Assembly (NCBI RefSeq): GCF_001421745.1
Contig: NZ_LMKW01000008.1
Location: forward strand, 559,027 to 623,026
Direction of reading: 5' to 3'
Source of the DNA: Sphingomonas sp. Leaf230
GTDB taxonomy: Bacteria; Pseudomonadota; Alphaproteobacteria; Sphingomonadales; Sphingomonadaceae
Length of the DNA: 64,000 nt
Part shown: positions 26,838-36,826 of the stretch, one piece after another
Position numbering within the stretch: position 1 is the stretch's first letter
Layout of the letters: each line of letters begins with the position of its first letter
Position numbers and translations under genes: made by a program
Notes under the pieces: generated by a model
What the model was told of the DNA's origin: nothing
Databases searched by the model: none
Seen by the model: the letters and a program-made list of their open reading frames with translations, nothing else

Positions 26838-29800
26838 GCGCTTCCTCTAAAATCTCGTCACGGCGGGCTTTGGCGGCGGCGCGTTCTGCGTCCTTGCGGT
26901 GCACGAGGCTGAAGATGACGGGCACGAACATCAGCGTCGCGAACGTCGCGACGATCAGCCCGCCGATCACCGCACGGCCGAGCGGCGCGTTCTGCTCGCC
27001 GCCCTCGCCGAAGCCGAGCGCCATTGGCAACATGCCGATGATCATCGCGAGCGCGGTCATCAGCACCGGGCGGAAGCGGGTCATCCCCGCCTCCATCGCC
27101 GCCTTGTGCGAGTCCCCGAGTTCGGCAAGCCGCTCGCGCGCGAAGCTCACGACCAGGATCGCGTTGGCCGTCGCGACGCCCATGCACATGATCGCGCCGG
27201 TCAGCGCCGGAACGGACAAGGGCGTGCCGGTCAGGAACAGGATCCAGACGATGCCGGCGATCGCGCCGGGCAGCGCGGTGATGATGACGAACGGATCGAG
27301 CCAGCTCTGGAAGTTCACGACGATCAGCAAGTAGATCAGCACGATCGCCCCGATCAGCCCGAAGAATAGCCCTGAGAACGCGCTGTTCATCGTCGCATAC
27401 TGCCCGCGCAGCGCGACCGTCGTGCCCTTCGGTGCGGACGCCTTGGCATCGGCCAGCACACGCTTGATGTCACCCGCCACCGCGCCGAGATCGCGGCCAT
27501 TGGGGGTCGCGTAGATGTCGATCGCCTGCGCGATGTTGTAGTGCGAGACGACGGCGGGCGAGGTACCGCGGACGACCGTGGACAGCCCGCCGAGCACCTG
27601 CGACGTACCGCCCGCATTGGTGCCGGTGACGGGGATGTTCGACAGGTCGCTCATCGATCCGACACGGTATTCGGGAGTCTGCGCGACGACGCTGTACGAC
27701 ACGCCGTTCTCGGGGTTGAGGTAATAGACCGGCGCGGTCTGGACCGTGCCCGCGAGCGAGGACCCGACGCTGGCGGTGACGTCGCGCTCCGTCAGCCCGA
27801 GTTGGCCGATCCGGCTGCGGTCGATGTTGACGCGGAGTTCCGGGTAGCGCGCCGATTGCTGGATGCGCGCATCGGCAACGCCCGGGATCGCCGCGATTTT
27901 CCGCAGCAAAGTCCGTGCGTAGGCGTAGTTGCCCGCCGCATCCTTGCCGGTGATCTGCACGTCGATCGGCGCGGGCGCACCGAAGTTCAGGATCTGGCTG
28001 GTGATGTCGGCGGGCAGGAACGAGAAGGTCGCGCCGGGGAACGCACCGGGCAACGTCTCGCGCAGCTTGCGCACGTAATCGGCGGTCGGCGCATGCTCGT
28101 GCGCGAGCTGGATCAGGATGTCGCCGTCCTGCGGACCGATCGTGCCGGAGTTGTTGTAGGTCGCGTTGATCGAGCTGACCGGCAGGCCGATGTTGTCGAC
28201 CACCGACACGAGTTCGTTCGCGGGGATGATCTGGCGCACCCTCCGCGCGATCCGGTCGAACTGCGCCGACGTGCTCTCGATCCGGCTGCCGATCGGCGCG
28301 CGGACGTGCATCGTGATCTGGCCTGCGTCGACCGCGGGGAAGAAGTTCTGGCCGAGGAACGGGATCAGCAGCATCGACAGCGCAACCACCGCCAGGAAGC
28401 CGAGCAGGAACGGCTTGCCGGTCGCCAGCGCGCGCTCCAGCAGGCGACCATAACCGCCTCGAAACCGCTCGAACCGCGCCTCGAAACCGCGCTGGAACCG
28501 GACGAGCGGATTGCGCGACGTCGGCGTGCCCGCGGCATGGACGTCGCCCGCATGCGGCTTGAGCAGGTACATCGCCATCGTCGGCACCAGCGTGCGCGAG
28601 AGGACGAACGACGCGATCATCGCGAACACCACCGACAGCGCGAGCGGGACGAACAGGAAGCCCGCGACGCCCGGCAGGAAGAACATCGGCACGAACACGA
28701 TGCAGATGCACAGCAGCGACACGAACGCCGGGGTGACGATCTGCGCGGCGCCGTCGAGGATCGCCTGGCGGACGCTCTTGCCCTGCTCCAGATGCCAGTT
28801 GATGTTCTCGATCGTCACCGTGGCATCGTCGACCAGGATGCCGACCGCGAGGCTGAGGCCACCGAGCGTCATCACGTTCAGCGTTTGCCCAGTCGCCGAC
28901 AGCGCGATGATCGCGGCGAGGATCGCCAGCGGGATCGAGATCGCGATGATGACGGTCGAGCGCCACGACCCGAGGAACAGCAGGATCATCAGGCTGGTCA
29001 GCGCGGCGGCGATCGCGCCTTCCTTGACGACGCCCTCGACCGCCGCCTTCACGAACAGCGACTGGTCGCCGATCGGCACGATCTTGAGGCTGTCGGGCAA
29101 GGTCGCCTGGATCGCGGGCAGCGCGTCCTTGATCCCCTGGACGATCGCCAGCGTCGAGGTCGAGCCGTTCTTGAGGATCGTCATCACCACCGACCGCGAC
29201 CCGTCGACATGGACGACGTTGGTCTGTGGCGCGCTGCCGTCGCGGACATGCGCCACATCGCGCATGTAGATCGTCGCGCCGTTGACGACCTTGACCGGCA
29301 GGTTGTTCAACTCGTCGATCGAGCCCGGCGCGTTGTTCAGGCGGACATTATACTGGAACCCACCGATCTTCGCGAAGCCGGCCGGGTTGATCTGATTCTG
29401 CGCGGCGATCGCGAGGCCGACGTCCTGCGCGGACAAGCCCTTCGACTGCAGCGCCTGCGGGTCGAGATCGATCTGCACCTGACGCTGACGCCCACCCGAT
29501 GGATACGGGATCGCCGCGCCCGGCACGGTGACGAGGCCGGGGCGAATCTGGTTGACCGCGGTATCGAACAATTTGCCCTCGGACAGCCCGACGCCCGACA
29601 GCGCGAGCTGCAGGATCGGCACGGTCGAGGCGCTGTAGTTGAGGATCAGCGGCGGAGTGACGCCCGGCGGCAACTGGCGGAGCACCGTCTGCGACACCGA
29701 CGTGACCTGCGCAGTGGCCGTGCGGATATCGGCGCCCGGCTGGAAATAGATCTTCACCACGCCGATGCCCGGCATCGACTGGCTCTCGATATGGTCGATG

Positions 29801-30033
29801 TCGTTGACGGTGGTCGACAGCACGCGCTCGTACGGCGTGATGATCCGCCCCGCCATGTCGTCGGGTGATAGGCCTTGATAGGTCCAGGCGGCGGCGATCA
29901 CCGGCACCTTGATGTCGGGGAAGATGTCGACCGGAGTCCGTACGGCCGCCAGCACGCCGACGACCGCGACCAGAATGGCCATGACGATGAAGGTGAGCGG
30001 GCGCGATAGGGCGACCCTGACGATACCGATCAC
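26830..30033 (-). CDS. RND-type efflux permease
   Basis: Proton-driven inner-membrane pump of 1067 residues. N-terminal PLTFIVMAILVAVVGVLAAV starts the first helix. The paired aspartates of the proton relay are at about 402-403 (GILVDDATVTIEN). Large periplasmic loops follow each first helix of the two halves. I chose the GTG at 30033 because the protein then begins IGIVRVALSRPLTF like its family; a longer frame adds 34 unlike residues. The substrate is unknown: multidrug or toxic compounds are typical. First of three overlapping genes. Confidence 0.93.
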   Translation of the reverse strand: MIGIVRVALSRPLTFIVMAILVAVVGVLAAVRTPVDIFPDIKVPVIAAAWTYQGLSPDDMAGRIITPYERVLSTTVNDIDHIESQSMPGIGVVKIYFQPGADIRTATAQVTSVSQTVLRQLPPGVTPPLILNYSASTVPILQLALSGVGLSEGKLFDTAVNQIRPGLVTVPGAAIPYPSGGRQRQVQIDLDPQALQSKGLSAQDVGLAIAAQNQINPAGFAKIGGFQYNVRLNNAPGSIDELNNLPVKVVNGATIYMRDVAHVRDGSAPQTNVVHVDGSRSVVMTILKNGSTSTLAIVQGIKDALPAIQATLPDSLKIVPIGDQSLFVKAAVEGVVKEGAIAAALTSLMILLFLGSWRSTVIIAISIPLAILAAIIALSATGQTLNVMTLGGLSLAVGILVDDATVTIENINWHLEQGKSVRQAILDGAAQIVTPAFVSLLCICIVFVPMFFLPGVAGFLFVPLALSVVFAMIASFVLSRTLVPTMAMYLLKPHAGDVHAAGTPTSRNPLVRFQRGFEARFERFRGGYGRLLERALATGKPFLLGFLAVVALSMLLIPFLGQNFFPAVDAGQITMHVRAPIGSRIESTSAQFDRIARRVRQIIPANELVSVVDNIGLPVSSINATYNNSGTIGPQDGDILIQLAHEHAPTADYVRKLRETLPGAFPGATFSFLPADITSQILNFGAPAPIDVQITGKDAAGNYAYARTLLRKIAAIPGVADARIQQSARYPELRVNIDRSRIGQLGLTERDVTASVGSSLAGTVQTAPVYYLNPENGVSYSVVAQTPEYRVGSMSDLSNIPVTGTNAGGTSQVLGGLSTVVRGTSPAVVSHYNIAQAIDIYATPNGRDLGAVAGDIKRVLADAKASAPKGTTVALRGQYATMNSAFSGLFFGLIGAIVLIYLLIVVNFQSWLDPFVIITALPGAIAGIVWILFLTGTPLSVPALTGAIMCMGVATANAILVVSFARERLAELGDSHKAAMEAGMTRFRPVLMTALAMIIGMLPMALGFGEGGEQNAPLGRAVIGGLIVATFATLMFVPVIFSLVHRKDAERAAAKARRDEILEEAHV

Positions 30034-30225
30034 GGAGAGACTCCAATCCGAACGCGGCACGACTGGTGGCGACTCCCGGAGCCGCCAGACCTGCCCGACA
30101 ATTCCCCTTTGCGGCAGCGCAGCAGGGAAATGCAAGGGTCAATGTTGCTTACGTTTCTGGCGCGATGGCCGCGAACGCACGCGTACCGGTCGCTATGCGC
30201 GCGGTCCGGTGATTTCGACTGAGGG

Positions 30226-30299
30226 TGGAGCGGGTAACGGGAATCGAACCCGTGTATTCAGCTTGGAAGGCTGCTGTACTACCATTGTACTATACCCGC
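30226..30299 (-). tRNA. tRNA-Gly (anticodon TCC)
   Basis: Read on the minus strand the 74 bases give an acceptor stem GCGGGTA/TACCCGC, a D-loop with AATGGTAGTA, the anticodon loop CTTCCAA with TCC, a T-arm with GGTTCGATTCC, and an encoded CCA. All four arms fold. It lies between the RND operon and the CrbS-like sensor gene. Confidence 0.95.
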
Positions 30300-30357
30300 A
30301 TCGCCTTGAAATCATTGGATTTCCAAGACTGTGCCGATCTCCGTTCCAATAATCTTT

Positions 30358-30375
30358 CCGTTGGAATTCCAACGG
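30358..30375. promoter_or_regulatory. Perfect 18-base palindrome, possible operator
   Basis: CCGTTGGAATTCCAACGG is a perfect palindrome about 60 bases upstream of tRNA-Gly and about 140 upstream of the sensor gene. Related boxes TTGGATTTCCAA (30315-30326) and CCGTTCCAA (30341-30349) lie close by, suggesting a cluster of binding sites. No regulator can be named. Confidence 0.4.
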
Positions 30376-30563
30376 GCGAACGGGAAGAGCCCTCCGCTCT
30401 TATTCAAACGGTCCTGTCGGTGCAAGCCGCTAGCCGTCGCGGCACGTCACATACCGATCGACGTCGGGCGCGCGTCCTGTGCTAGATCGCCGACTCAATC
30501 CTGAACCGGAGCGCTGCCATCGTCGGGCCAAGTGTCATCGTCGCGATCCTGACCTATGGCGCG

Positions 30564-33500
30564 TTGCTGTTCGGGATCGCCTGGATCGTCGACCGGCGCG
30601 GGCTGTCGGCGCGGCTCCAGCGGATCGCCTATCCACTGTCGATGGCGGTGTATTGCAGCAGCTGGACGTTCTTCGGCGGGGTCGGCACGGCGGCGACGCG
30701 GGGGTGGGATTACCTAGCCATCTATCTCGGGCCGGCTTTGGTGTTCCTGCTCGCACCGAAGTTTCTCGCGCGGCTGGTAAGGTTGGCGCGCGAGGAAGGG
30801 TCGAGTTCGATCTCGGACTTCATCTCCGCGCGCTATGGGCGCAGCCGGGGGACGGCAGCGATCGTCGCGGGGACAGCGTTGCTTGCGTCGGTGCCGTATA
30901 TCGCGCTCCAACTGCGATCGGTGACGCTGAGTTTTGGCGCAATCGCGGGCGTGGGGAGTTCGGCGGAGGTCGGTACGTTCGTCGCGCTGTTGCTGGCGGT
31001 GTTCGCGATCGTCTTTGGCGCGCGGCGGTATGAAGTGGCGGGGCGCAACCCCGGCGTGGTCGCGGCGATCGCGGCGGAGTCACTGATCAAGCTGGTGTGT
31101 TTCGTGGTGCTCGGGGTGGTGACGGTCGCGTTGCTCGCTGACGTGCCGGCCGAGACGCTGGCACCGCCGGTGGCGCGGCTTCGGTCCGGCTTCACCTGGG
31201 GTACGCTGACGTCCGATTTCTGGGTGCGGACCTTGTTGTCGGCGCTCGCGATCCTGTGCCTGCCGCGGCAATTCTATGTTGGCGTGATTGAGGCGCAGGG
31301 TCCGGAGTCGGTCGCCCGAGCGCGGGCGCCGTTCATCGCGTACATGGTAGTGATCTCGCTGCTCGTGCTGCCGCTGGCGCTCGCCGGGATGACGCTGTTG
31401 CCGGATGGTGCAGAGCCCGATCTGTATGTGCTGGCGGTGCCGTTGCAGCAGGGACATCACCTCGTCGCGTTGCTCGCGTTTTTGGGTGGCTTCTCGGCGG
31501 CGACGGCGATGGTGGTGGTCGAGACGATCGCGTTGTCGACGATGGCGACCAACGACCTGCTCGCGCCGCTGTTGCTGCGGCGGCACGGCGAGGCGGGCGA
31601 GGGCGAACTCGGCCGGCGGATGCTGCGCGTGCGGCGGGTCATCATCGCCGCGATCGTCGCGGTTGCGCTGGTGTATGGCCGGAGTCTTGGTGCGGACCTG
31701 CCGCTGGCGTCGATCGGGCTGATCGCGTTTGCGGGCGTCGCGCAGTTCGCGCCTGCATTGATCGCAAGCGTGGGGTGGAACTTCGCCAACCATACGGCGG
31801 CACGCGCCGGGCTGGTCGGCGGCGTGATCGTCTGGATTTACTGCCTGTTGCTGCCGTCGATCGGCGAGGGTGTCGGGCCGGCGCTTGCGCAGTTCACGCG
31901 CGGGTGGCTCGATCCGGATGCGCTGCTTGGGTGGCGTATCGGCTCGCCGTTGGTCAATGGCACGGTGTGGAGCCTCGGCGTCAACGTCGCGCTGATGGCC
32001 GGGCTGCATTTGCGCGAGCGGCATCGGGGGAACGCTGCGCTCGATCACGTCACGACTTTGGGCGAATTGCGGATGCTGGTCGCGCGGTTCGTCGGCGATG
32101 GCGAGGCGGAGGCGATCGGGGTGGCGTCGCCGGACTTGCGCGCGCCGATCGACGGGCCTGCCGCGCGCACTGCCGAGCGGTTGATCGCGGGCGTGATCGG
32201 CGCGCCGTCGGCGCGCAAGATCGTCGCGTCGAGCATTGCCGGGTCGGCGATCGACGTCAGCGACGTGGTGCGGCTGCTCGACCAGCGCGGGCGATCGCTG
32301 CGGTTCTCGCGCACGCTGTTGTCCGCGACGCTGGAGACGATCGATCCGGGTGTCAGCGTGATCGATGCGGACCTGCGGCTGGTCGCGTGGAATCCGCGCT
32401 ATGTCGAGATGTTCGACTATCCCGAGGGCTATGTCGTCGTCGGGCGCTCGATCGCCGACCTGATCCGCTACAATGCCGAGCGCGAGGGCATCGCGGGCGA
32501 TATCGCGGCGCATGTCGGTCGGCGGGTGGCGCATCTCGCGCGCGGGACGCCGCATAGTTTCGAACGGCAACGGCCATCGGGGCGGTGGATCAAGATGGTC
32601 GGGCGGCCGATGCCGGGCGGCGGGTACGTCCAGAGCTTCACCGACATCACCGCGGAGAAGGAGGCGCAGGCCGATCTCGAGGCGCGGGTCGCAGCACGGA
32701 CGCAGGACCTCGCGCGGTCGAACCACATGCTGGGCGAGGCGCGCGCGATCGCCGAGACCGCGACGCGCGACAAGACGCGGTTCCTGGCGGCGGCGAGCCA
32801 TGACCTGTTGCAGCCATTGCATGCGGCGCGGCTGTTTTGCGCGGCGCTTGCGGAGGACAGGGCGCCGCATCAGGCGGAACTGGTGCGCGCGATCGATGGC
32901 GCGATCGGGTCGGCGGACACGTTGCTGCGCGCGCTGCTCGACGTGTCGCGGCTCGATGCGGGGGGCGTGGTGCCGAAGGTCGAGCGGTTTGCGTTGGGGC
33001 CGTTGATCGACGAGCTGGCGGTGCAGTTCCGGCCGTTGGCGGGTGAGCGTGGGCTCGTGCTGGCGGCGCATCCCGGTGTGTTCAGCGTGGCGACGGATCG
33101 GTCGTTGCTGCGGTCGATCCTGCAGAATTTCCTGTCGAATGCGGTACGCTATTCGGCGGACGGGCGGATCTGGATCGGCGCACGACGGCGGGGCGACGAT
33201 GTGCTGATCGAGGTGCGCGACAACGGGCCGGGGATCGCTGCTGGGGACCGCGAGCGGATCTTCGAGGAGTTCGAGCGGCTGGAGAGCAAGGGCAGCGCGG
33301 GCGGTGGTGTCGGGCTGGGGCTGGCGATCGTTCGGCGGATCGCGCGATTGCTTGGGGTTGCGGTCGAGTTGCGGTCGGAATTGGGGCGGGGGACGACGTT
33401 TGCGGTAAGGGTGCCGCTTGCGCCGGCCGGGCTGGACGTTTTGTTGCCAACGCCTCTGGCCAGCCGTGCGCTGGTGCCGGGGTTGCGGGTGCTGTGTCTC

Positions 33501-33848
33501 GACAATGATGCGACGATCCTCGCGGCGCTCGATGCGGCGTTGCGGGCGCGGCGGTGCGTGCCGTTGCTGGCGGCGACGATCGCGGAGGCGATGGAACTGG
33601 CGGCGGACGAGGAACCGGATGTGGCGCTGGTCGACTTTCATCTGGACGAGGTCGAGGACGGGCTGGATGTTGTTGCGCGGTTGCGGGCGATGACGCCGGC
33701 GCCGGCGATTGCGCTGGTGACGGCGGATCGCGCGGTGGCGGAGGATGTGCGGTGTGCTGGGCTGGTGGTGTTGACGAAGCCGGTGGTGCCGGCGGATTTG
33801 TGGCGGTTTATCGAGGATGCGTCTGCGGCGGCGGCGCTGGGGAGTTGA
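30564..33848 (+). CDS. CrbS/MxtR-type hybrid sensor kinase (SSS symporter + PAS + kinase + receiver)
   Basis: A fused membrane sensor of at least 1094 residues. Residues about 1-480 form a sodium:solute-symporter domain with 12-13 helices. A PAS domain follows (LRLVAWNPRYVEMFDYP, about 600-700), then HisKA with the phosphoacceptor His746 (AASHDLLQPLHAAR), a HATPase (RDNGPGIA, GGGVGLGLAI) and a receiver with Asp1024 (VALVDFHLDE). CrbS-type sensors control acs in Vibrio and Pseudomonas, and here acs and a LuxR-type regulator are convergent neighbours. Oddity: TTG 30564 lies inside the first helix and no ATG/GTG exists before the in-frame stop at 30483, so the true start is probably a rare codon at 30501-30522. 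Confidence 0.88.
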   Translation: MLFGIAWIVDRRGLSARLQRIAYPLSMAVYCSSWTFFGGVGTAATRGWDYLAIYLGPALVFLLAPKFLARLVRLAREEGSSSISDFISARYGRSRGTAAIVAGTALLASVPYIALQLRSVTLSFGAIAGVGSSAEVGTFVALLLAVFAIVFGARRYEVAGRNPGVVAAIAAESLIKLVCFVVLGVVTVALLADVPAETLAPPVARLRSGFTWGTLTSDFWVRTLLSALAILCLPRQFYVGVIEAQGPESVARARAPFIAYMVVISLLVLPLALAGMTLLPDGAEPDLYVLAVPLQQGHHLVALLAFLGGFSAATAMVVVETIALSTMATNDLLAPLLLRRHGEAGEGELGRRMLRVRRVIIAAIVAVALVYGRSLGADLPLASIGLIAFAGVAQFAPALIASVGWNFANHTAARAGLVGGVIVWIYCLLLPSIGEGVGPALAQFTRGWLDPDALLGWRIGSPLVNGTVWSLGVNVALMAGLHLRERHRGNAALDHVTTLGELRMLVARFVGDGEAEAIGVASPDLRAPIDGPAARTAERLIAGVIGAPSARKIVASSIAGSAIDVSDVVRLLDQRGRSLRFSRTLLSATLETIDPGVSVIDADLRLVAWNPRYVEMFDYPEGYVVVGRSIADLIRYNAEREGIAGDIAAHVGRRVAHLARGTPHSFERQRPSGRWIKMVGRPMPGGGYVQSFTDITAEKEAQADLEARVAARTQDLARSNHMLGEARAIAETATRDKTRFLAAASHDLLQPLHAARLFCAALAEDRAPHQAELVRAIDGAIGSADTLLRALLDVSRLDAGGVVPKVERFALGPLIDELAVQFRPLAGERGLVLAAHPGVFSVATDRSLLRSILQNFLSNAVRYSADGRIWIGARRRGDDVLIEVRDNGPGIAAGDRERIFEEFERLESKGSAGGGVGLGLAIVRRIARLLGVAVELRSELGRGTTFAVRVPLAPAGLDVLLPTPLASRALVPGLRVLCLDNDATILAALDAALRARRCVPLLAATIAEAMELAADEEPDVALVDFHLDEVEDGLDVVARLRAMTPAPAIALVTADRAVAEDVRCAGLVVLTKPVVPADLWRFIEDASAAAALGS

Positions 33849-33856
33849 GGCTTCTC

Positions 33857-33982
33857 GATCCTCCCCCGCCAGGGGGAGGTGGCAGGCGTTTGCCTGACGG
33901 AGGGGAGGAAAGGGAGAACTGCTGTTGCGTGTTCCTCCCCCTCCGTCGCCTTCGGCGCCACCTCCCCCTTGCGGGGGAGGAT
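33857..33982. repeat. Palindromic intergenic repeat, type C
   Basis: GATCCTCCCCCGCCAGGGGG...and its counterpart CCACCTCCCCCTTGCGGGGG AGG arms enclose about 70 bases containing GCGTTTGCCTGACGGAGG and CCTCCGTCGCC parts that also pair. Two very similar copies are at 38301-38427 and 49652-49779. It sits at the 3' end of the sensor gene. Confidence 0.85.
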
Positions 33983-34002
33983 TGAGGCACGAAGCCACGC
34001 CT

Positions 34003-34080
34003 TCATCCTGACGAAAGTCAGGATCCAGAGCCATGATCGGGGTGGGTGGTATCCTGGGTCCTGACTTTCGTCAGGATGAC
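34003..34080. repeat. Palindromic intergenic repeat, type D
   Basis: TCATCCTGACGAAAGTCAGG with its complement about 35 bases on; sister of the copy at 3408-3490. Together with the type C copy it fills the convergent gap between the sensor kinase and the response regulator genes. Confidence 0.85.
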
Positions 34081-34104
34081 GTTGAGGCAGTACGTGGCGC
34101 GCGA

Positions 34105-34728
34105 TTAGTCGGCGAAGTGGATGTCCATTGCCCGGGCCGCGAGGACGGCTTGCGTGCGGTTCTGGACGCCGAGTTTGCGGAGGATCGCCGTCATATGACC
34201 CTTCACCGTGCCTTCCGAAATGCCGAGGTCGAAGGCGACTTGCTTGTTCAGGCGGCCGGCTAGGACGCCAAGGAGGACTTTGAGTTCGGTGGGGGTGAGG
34301 CTCGCAACGCGCGTCGCCATGTCATCGACGGGGGCGCCATCGACTGGCGCGTCGCGTTCGCCGGAGAGGGCTCGGGCTACGGCATTTTCCAACGTGGCGA
34401 GATCAGCAGTTTTCGAGACGAAGCCTATTGCGCCGTATGCCCTCGCACGCGGTGCAGCCTCGGCTTGGTCGGCCGAGGAGATCACCATGATCGGCGTGTC
34501 GGGGCGTTCGGCGTGCAGCAGCGCGACGCCCGCGAAACCTTCCGAGCCCGGCATCCGCAGATCGAGCAGGATCAGGTCGAGACGCTCCGCCCCCCGCGCC
34601 GCATCGACCGCCTCGCAGAGTTGCCCGGCCTCGATCACCACCGCATCGGGCGCGGCACGGCTGACCGCCAGTTTGAGCGCCTGGCGGAACAGCGGGTGAT
34701 CGTCGGCGATTAGGATCGTGCGCGTCAT
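34105..34728 (-). CDS. LuxR-type response regulator (CrbR/ErdR-like)
   Basis: 207-residue regulator. The receiver domain starts [20 protein letters not shown], with Asp56 as phosphoacceptor ([11 protein letters not shown]) and the switch lysine in VSKTADL. The C-terminal LuxR helix-turn-helix reads [20 protein letters not shown] and [11 protein letters not shown]. Its ATG overlaps the acs stop (ATGA), so it is read with acs. CrbR in other bacteria activates acs, and the CrbS-like sensor lies just across the convergent gap: a plausible cognate pair. The start at 34728 fits the receiver domain; a longer open frame is only a shadow of acs. Confidence 0.93.
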   Translation of the reverse strand: MTRTILIADDHPLFRQALKLAVSRAAPDAVVIEAGQLCEAVDAARGAERLDLILLDLRMPGSEGFAGVALLHAERPDTPIMVISSADQAEAAPRARAYGAIGFVSKTADLATLENAVARALSGERDAPVDGAPVDDMATRVASLTPTELKVLLGVLAGRLNKQVAFDLGISEGTVKGHMTAILRKLGVQNRTQAVLAARAMDIHFAD

Positions 34729-36680
34729 GCCGGTACGGGGATAGCCTCCTCGCGGCCGGCGATCAGCGCGTCGACCACCGCGGGATCGGCGAGCGTCGAG
34801 GTGTCGCCGAGCTGGTCGAGCTGGTTCTCCGCGATTTTCCGCAGGATGCGGCGCATGATTTTCCCCGAGCGGGTCTTGGGCAGCGCGGGGGCGAACTGGA
34901 GGATGTCGGGGGTCGCGATCGGGCCGATCTCGCGGCGGACCCACTGGACGAGCTCTTTGCGCAATTCCTCGCTCGGCTCGGCGTTCGCGTTGAGCGTGAC
35001 GTAGGCGTAGATGCCCTGGCCCTTCACGTCGTGCGGCATGCCGACGACCGCGGCTTCGGCGACCTTCGAATGCGCGACGAGTGCGCTCTCGACCTCGGCC
35101 GTGCCCATGCGGTGGCCGCTGACGTTGATGACGTCGTCGACGCGGCCGGTGATCCAGTAATAGCCATCCTCGTCGCGGCGGCAGCCGTCGCCGGTGAAAT
35201 ACTTGCCGGGGTAGGTCGAGAAGTATGTCTGGAAGAAGCGCTCGTGATCGTTCCACACGGTCCGCATCTGGCCGGGCCAGCTGTCGGCGATGACGAGGTT
35301 GCCCTCGACCGCGCCCTCCAGCACCTTGCCGTCCGCATCGACCAGTTCGGGCAGCACGCCGAACAGGGGTTTCGTTGCGCTACCGGGCTTGAGTGCGGTT
35401 GCGCCGGGCAAAGGCGAGATCATGTGGCCCCCCGTTTCGGTTTGCCACCAAGTGTCGACGATCGGGCAACGGCCGTCGCCGACGACGCTGTGATACCAGT
35501 TCCACGCCTCGGGATTGATCGGTTCGCCGACCGAGCCGAGCAGGCGCAGCGACTTGCGGCTGGTGCGCGTCACCCAGTCGTCGCCCTCGCGCATCAGCGA
35601 CCGGAGTGCGGTCGGTGCGGTATAGAGGATGTTCACCTGATACTTATCGACGATCTGCCAGAAGCGGCTGTGATCGGGATAGTTCGGCACGCCCTCGAAC
35701 ATCACGGTGGTCGCGCCGTTGGCGAGCGCGCCGTACAGCGAATAGGTGTGGCCGGTGACCCAGCCGACGTCCGCCGCGCACCAGAAGATCTCGCCGGGCC
35801 GGTAGTTGAAGACGTATTCGTGCGTCATCGACGCCCACACCAGATAGCCGCCGGTCGAGTGGAGAACGCCCTTGGGCTGGCCGGTCGAGCCGCTGGTGTA
35901 GAGGATGAACAGCGGGTCCTCTGCGTTCATCGGCTCGGGCGCGCAGTCGGTCGACTGGCCCTCGACGCAGTCCGCATACCAGCAGTCGCGGCCTTCGGTC
36001 ATCGTGACCTTGCCGCCGGTGCGGCGGACGACGATGACGGTCTCGACCGCGAGATCGCCGTGGTCGAGCGCGGCGTCGACATTGGCCTTCAGGGGCACGG
36101 TCTTGCCGCCGCGGAGCCCTTCGTCGGCGGTGATGACGATGCGGCTGTCGCAATCGTGGATGCGGTTGCACAGGCTCTCGGGCGAGAAGCCGCCGAAGAC
36201 GACTGAGTGGATCGCGCCGATCCGTGCGCAGGCGAGCATCGCGAACGCCGCCTCGGGGATCATCGGCAGATAGATCGTGACGCGGTCGCCCTTCCTGACG
36301 CCATTCGCCTTCAGCGCATTGCCGAGCTTCGAGACCTCATCGCGGAGTTCGGCATAGCTGATCTTGCGGTCGTCGGCGGGGTCGTCGCCTTCCCACAGGA
36401 TCGCGGTCGCGTCGGGGCGCGTCTCGGCGTGGCGATCGACGCAGTTCGCGGCGACGTTGAGCTGGCCGTCCTCGAACCAGCGGATGTGGAAGTCGCTCTC
36501 GTCGAACGAGGTATCCTTGATCTTGGTCGGCGGCACGATCCAGTCGAGCCGCTTGGCCTCCTTCGCCCAGAACGCGTCGGGATCGGTCGCGGCCTCGGCA
36601 TACATCCGGTCATAGGCGGCGGCATCGATCAGGGCGTCCTTCGCCCATTCCGCGGGGACGGGATAGCTTGCCTCGGTCAT
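34725..36680 (-). CDS. acs: Acetyl-CoA synthetase
   Basis: Activates acetate to acetyl-CoA with ATP through acetyl-AMP. The 651 residues carry [17 protein letters not shown], the AMP-binding P-loop [55 protein letters not shown] and the regulatory [12 protein letters not shown] with Lys607, the residue acetylated in related enzymes. The chosen ATG gives [12 protein letters not shown]. It starts a two-gene unit with the LuxR-type regulator and is divergent from a porin gene, so the shared region 36681-36826 is the likely control point. Confidence 0.97.
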   Translation of the reverse strand: MTEASYPVPAEWAKDALIDAAAYDRMYAEAATDPDAFWAKEAKRLDWIVPPTKIKDTSFDESDFHIRWFEDGQLNVAANCVDRHAETRPDATAILWEGDDPADDRKISYAELRDEVSKLGNALKANGVRKGDRVTIYLPMIPEAAFAMLACARIGAIHSVVFGGFSPESLCNRIHDCDSRIVITADEGLRGGKTVPLKANVDAALDHGDLAVETVIVVRRTGGKVTMTEGRDCWYADCVEGQSTDCAPEPMNAEDPLFILYTSGSTGQPKGVLHSTGGYLVWASMTHEYVFNYRPGEIFWCAADVGWVTGHTYSLYGALANGATTVMFEGVPNYPDHSRFWQIVDKYQVNILYTAPTALRSLMREGDDWVTRTSRKSLRLLGSVGEPINPEAWNWYHSVVGDGRCPIVDTWWQTETGGHMISPLPGATALKPGSATKPLFGVLPELVDADGKVLEGAVEGNLVIADSWPGQMRTVWNDHERFFQTYFSTYPGKYFTGDGCRRDEDGYYWITGRVDDVINVSGHRMGTAEVESALVAHSKVAEAAVVGMPHDVKGQGIYAYVTLNANAEPSEELRKELVQWVRREIGPIATPDILQFAPALPKTRSGKIMRRILRKIAENQLDQLGDTSTLADPAVVDALIAGREEAIPVPA

Positions 36681-36826
36681 CTGGCTCTCCTTTTGCCGCG
36701 CTGTACGCGGTCGCGTTCGGGCGATCATCCCTAACCAAAGTAAGGGATGGACGCAGGTTCGCAATGCGCCATGATGACGGCGCTGCTATCCACGCGTCAG
36801 ATCAGTGGAAGAGAGCAGAGACGGGG

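Noticed and set aside
27541..29868. Long plus-strand open frame opposite the RND pump
   Set aside because: Low-complexity Arg/Asp/Gln-rich product with no family; the pump on the other strand is intact and clearly coding.
30226..30480. Integration site of a genomic island at tRNA-Gly
   Set aside because: No integrase, no repeated tRNA 3' end and no change of gene style on either side.
31080..34034. A very long open frame on the minus strand opposite the CrbS-like gene
   Set aside because: It is rich in Arg, Gln, His and Asp with no domain and mirrors codon bias of the real gene; long antisense frames are common at this GC.
34105..35256. A longer response-regulator reading running back into acs
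   Set aside because: The extra N-terminal part is an out-of-frame reading of acs; the receiver domain begins exactly at 34728.
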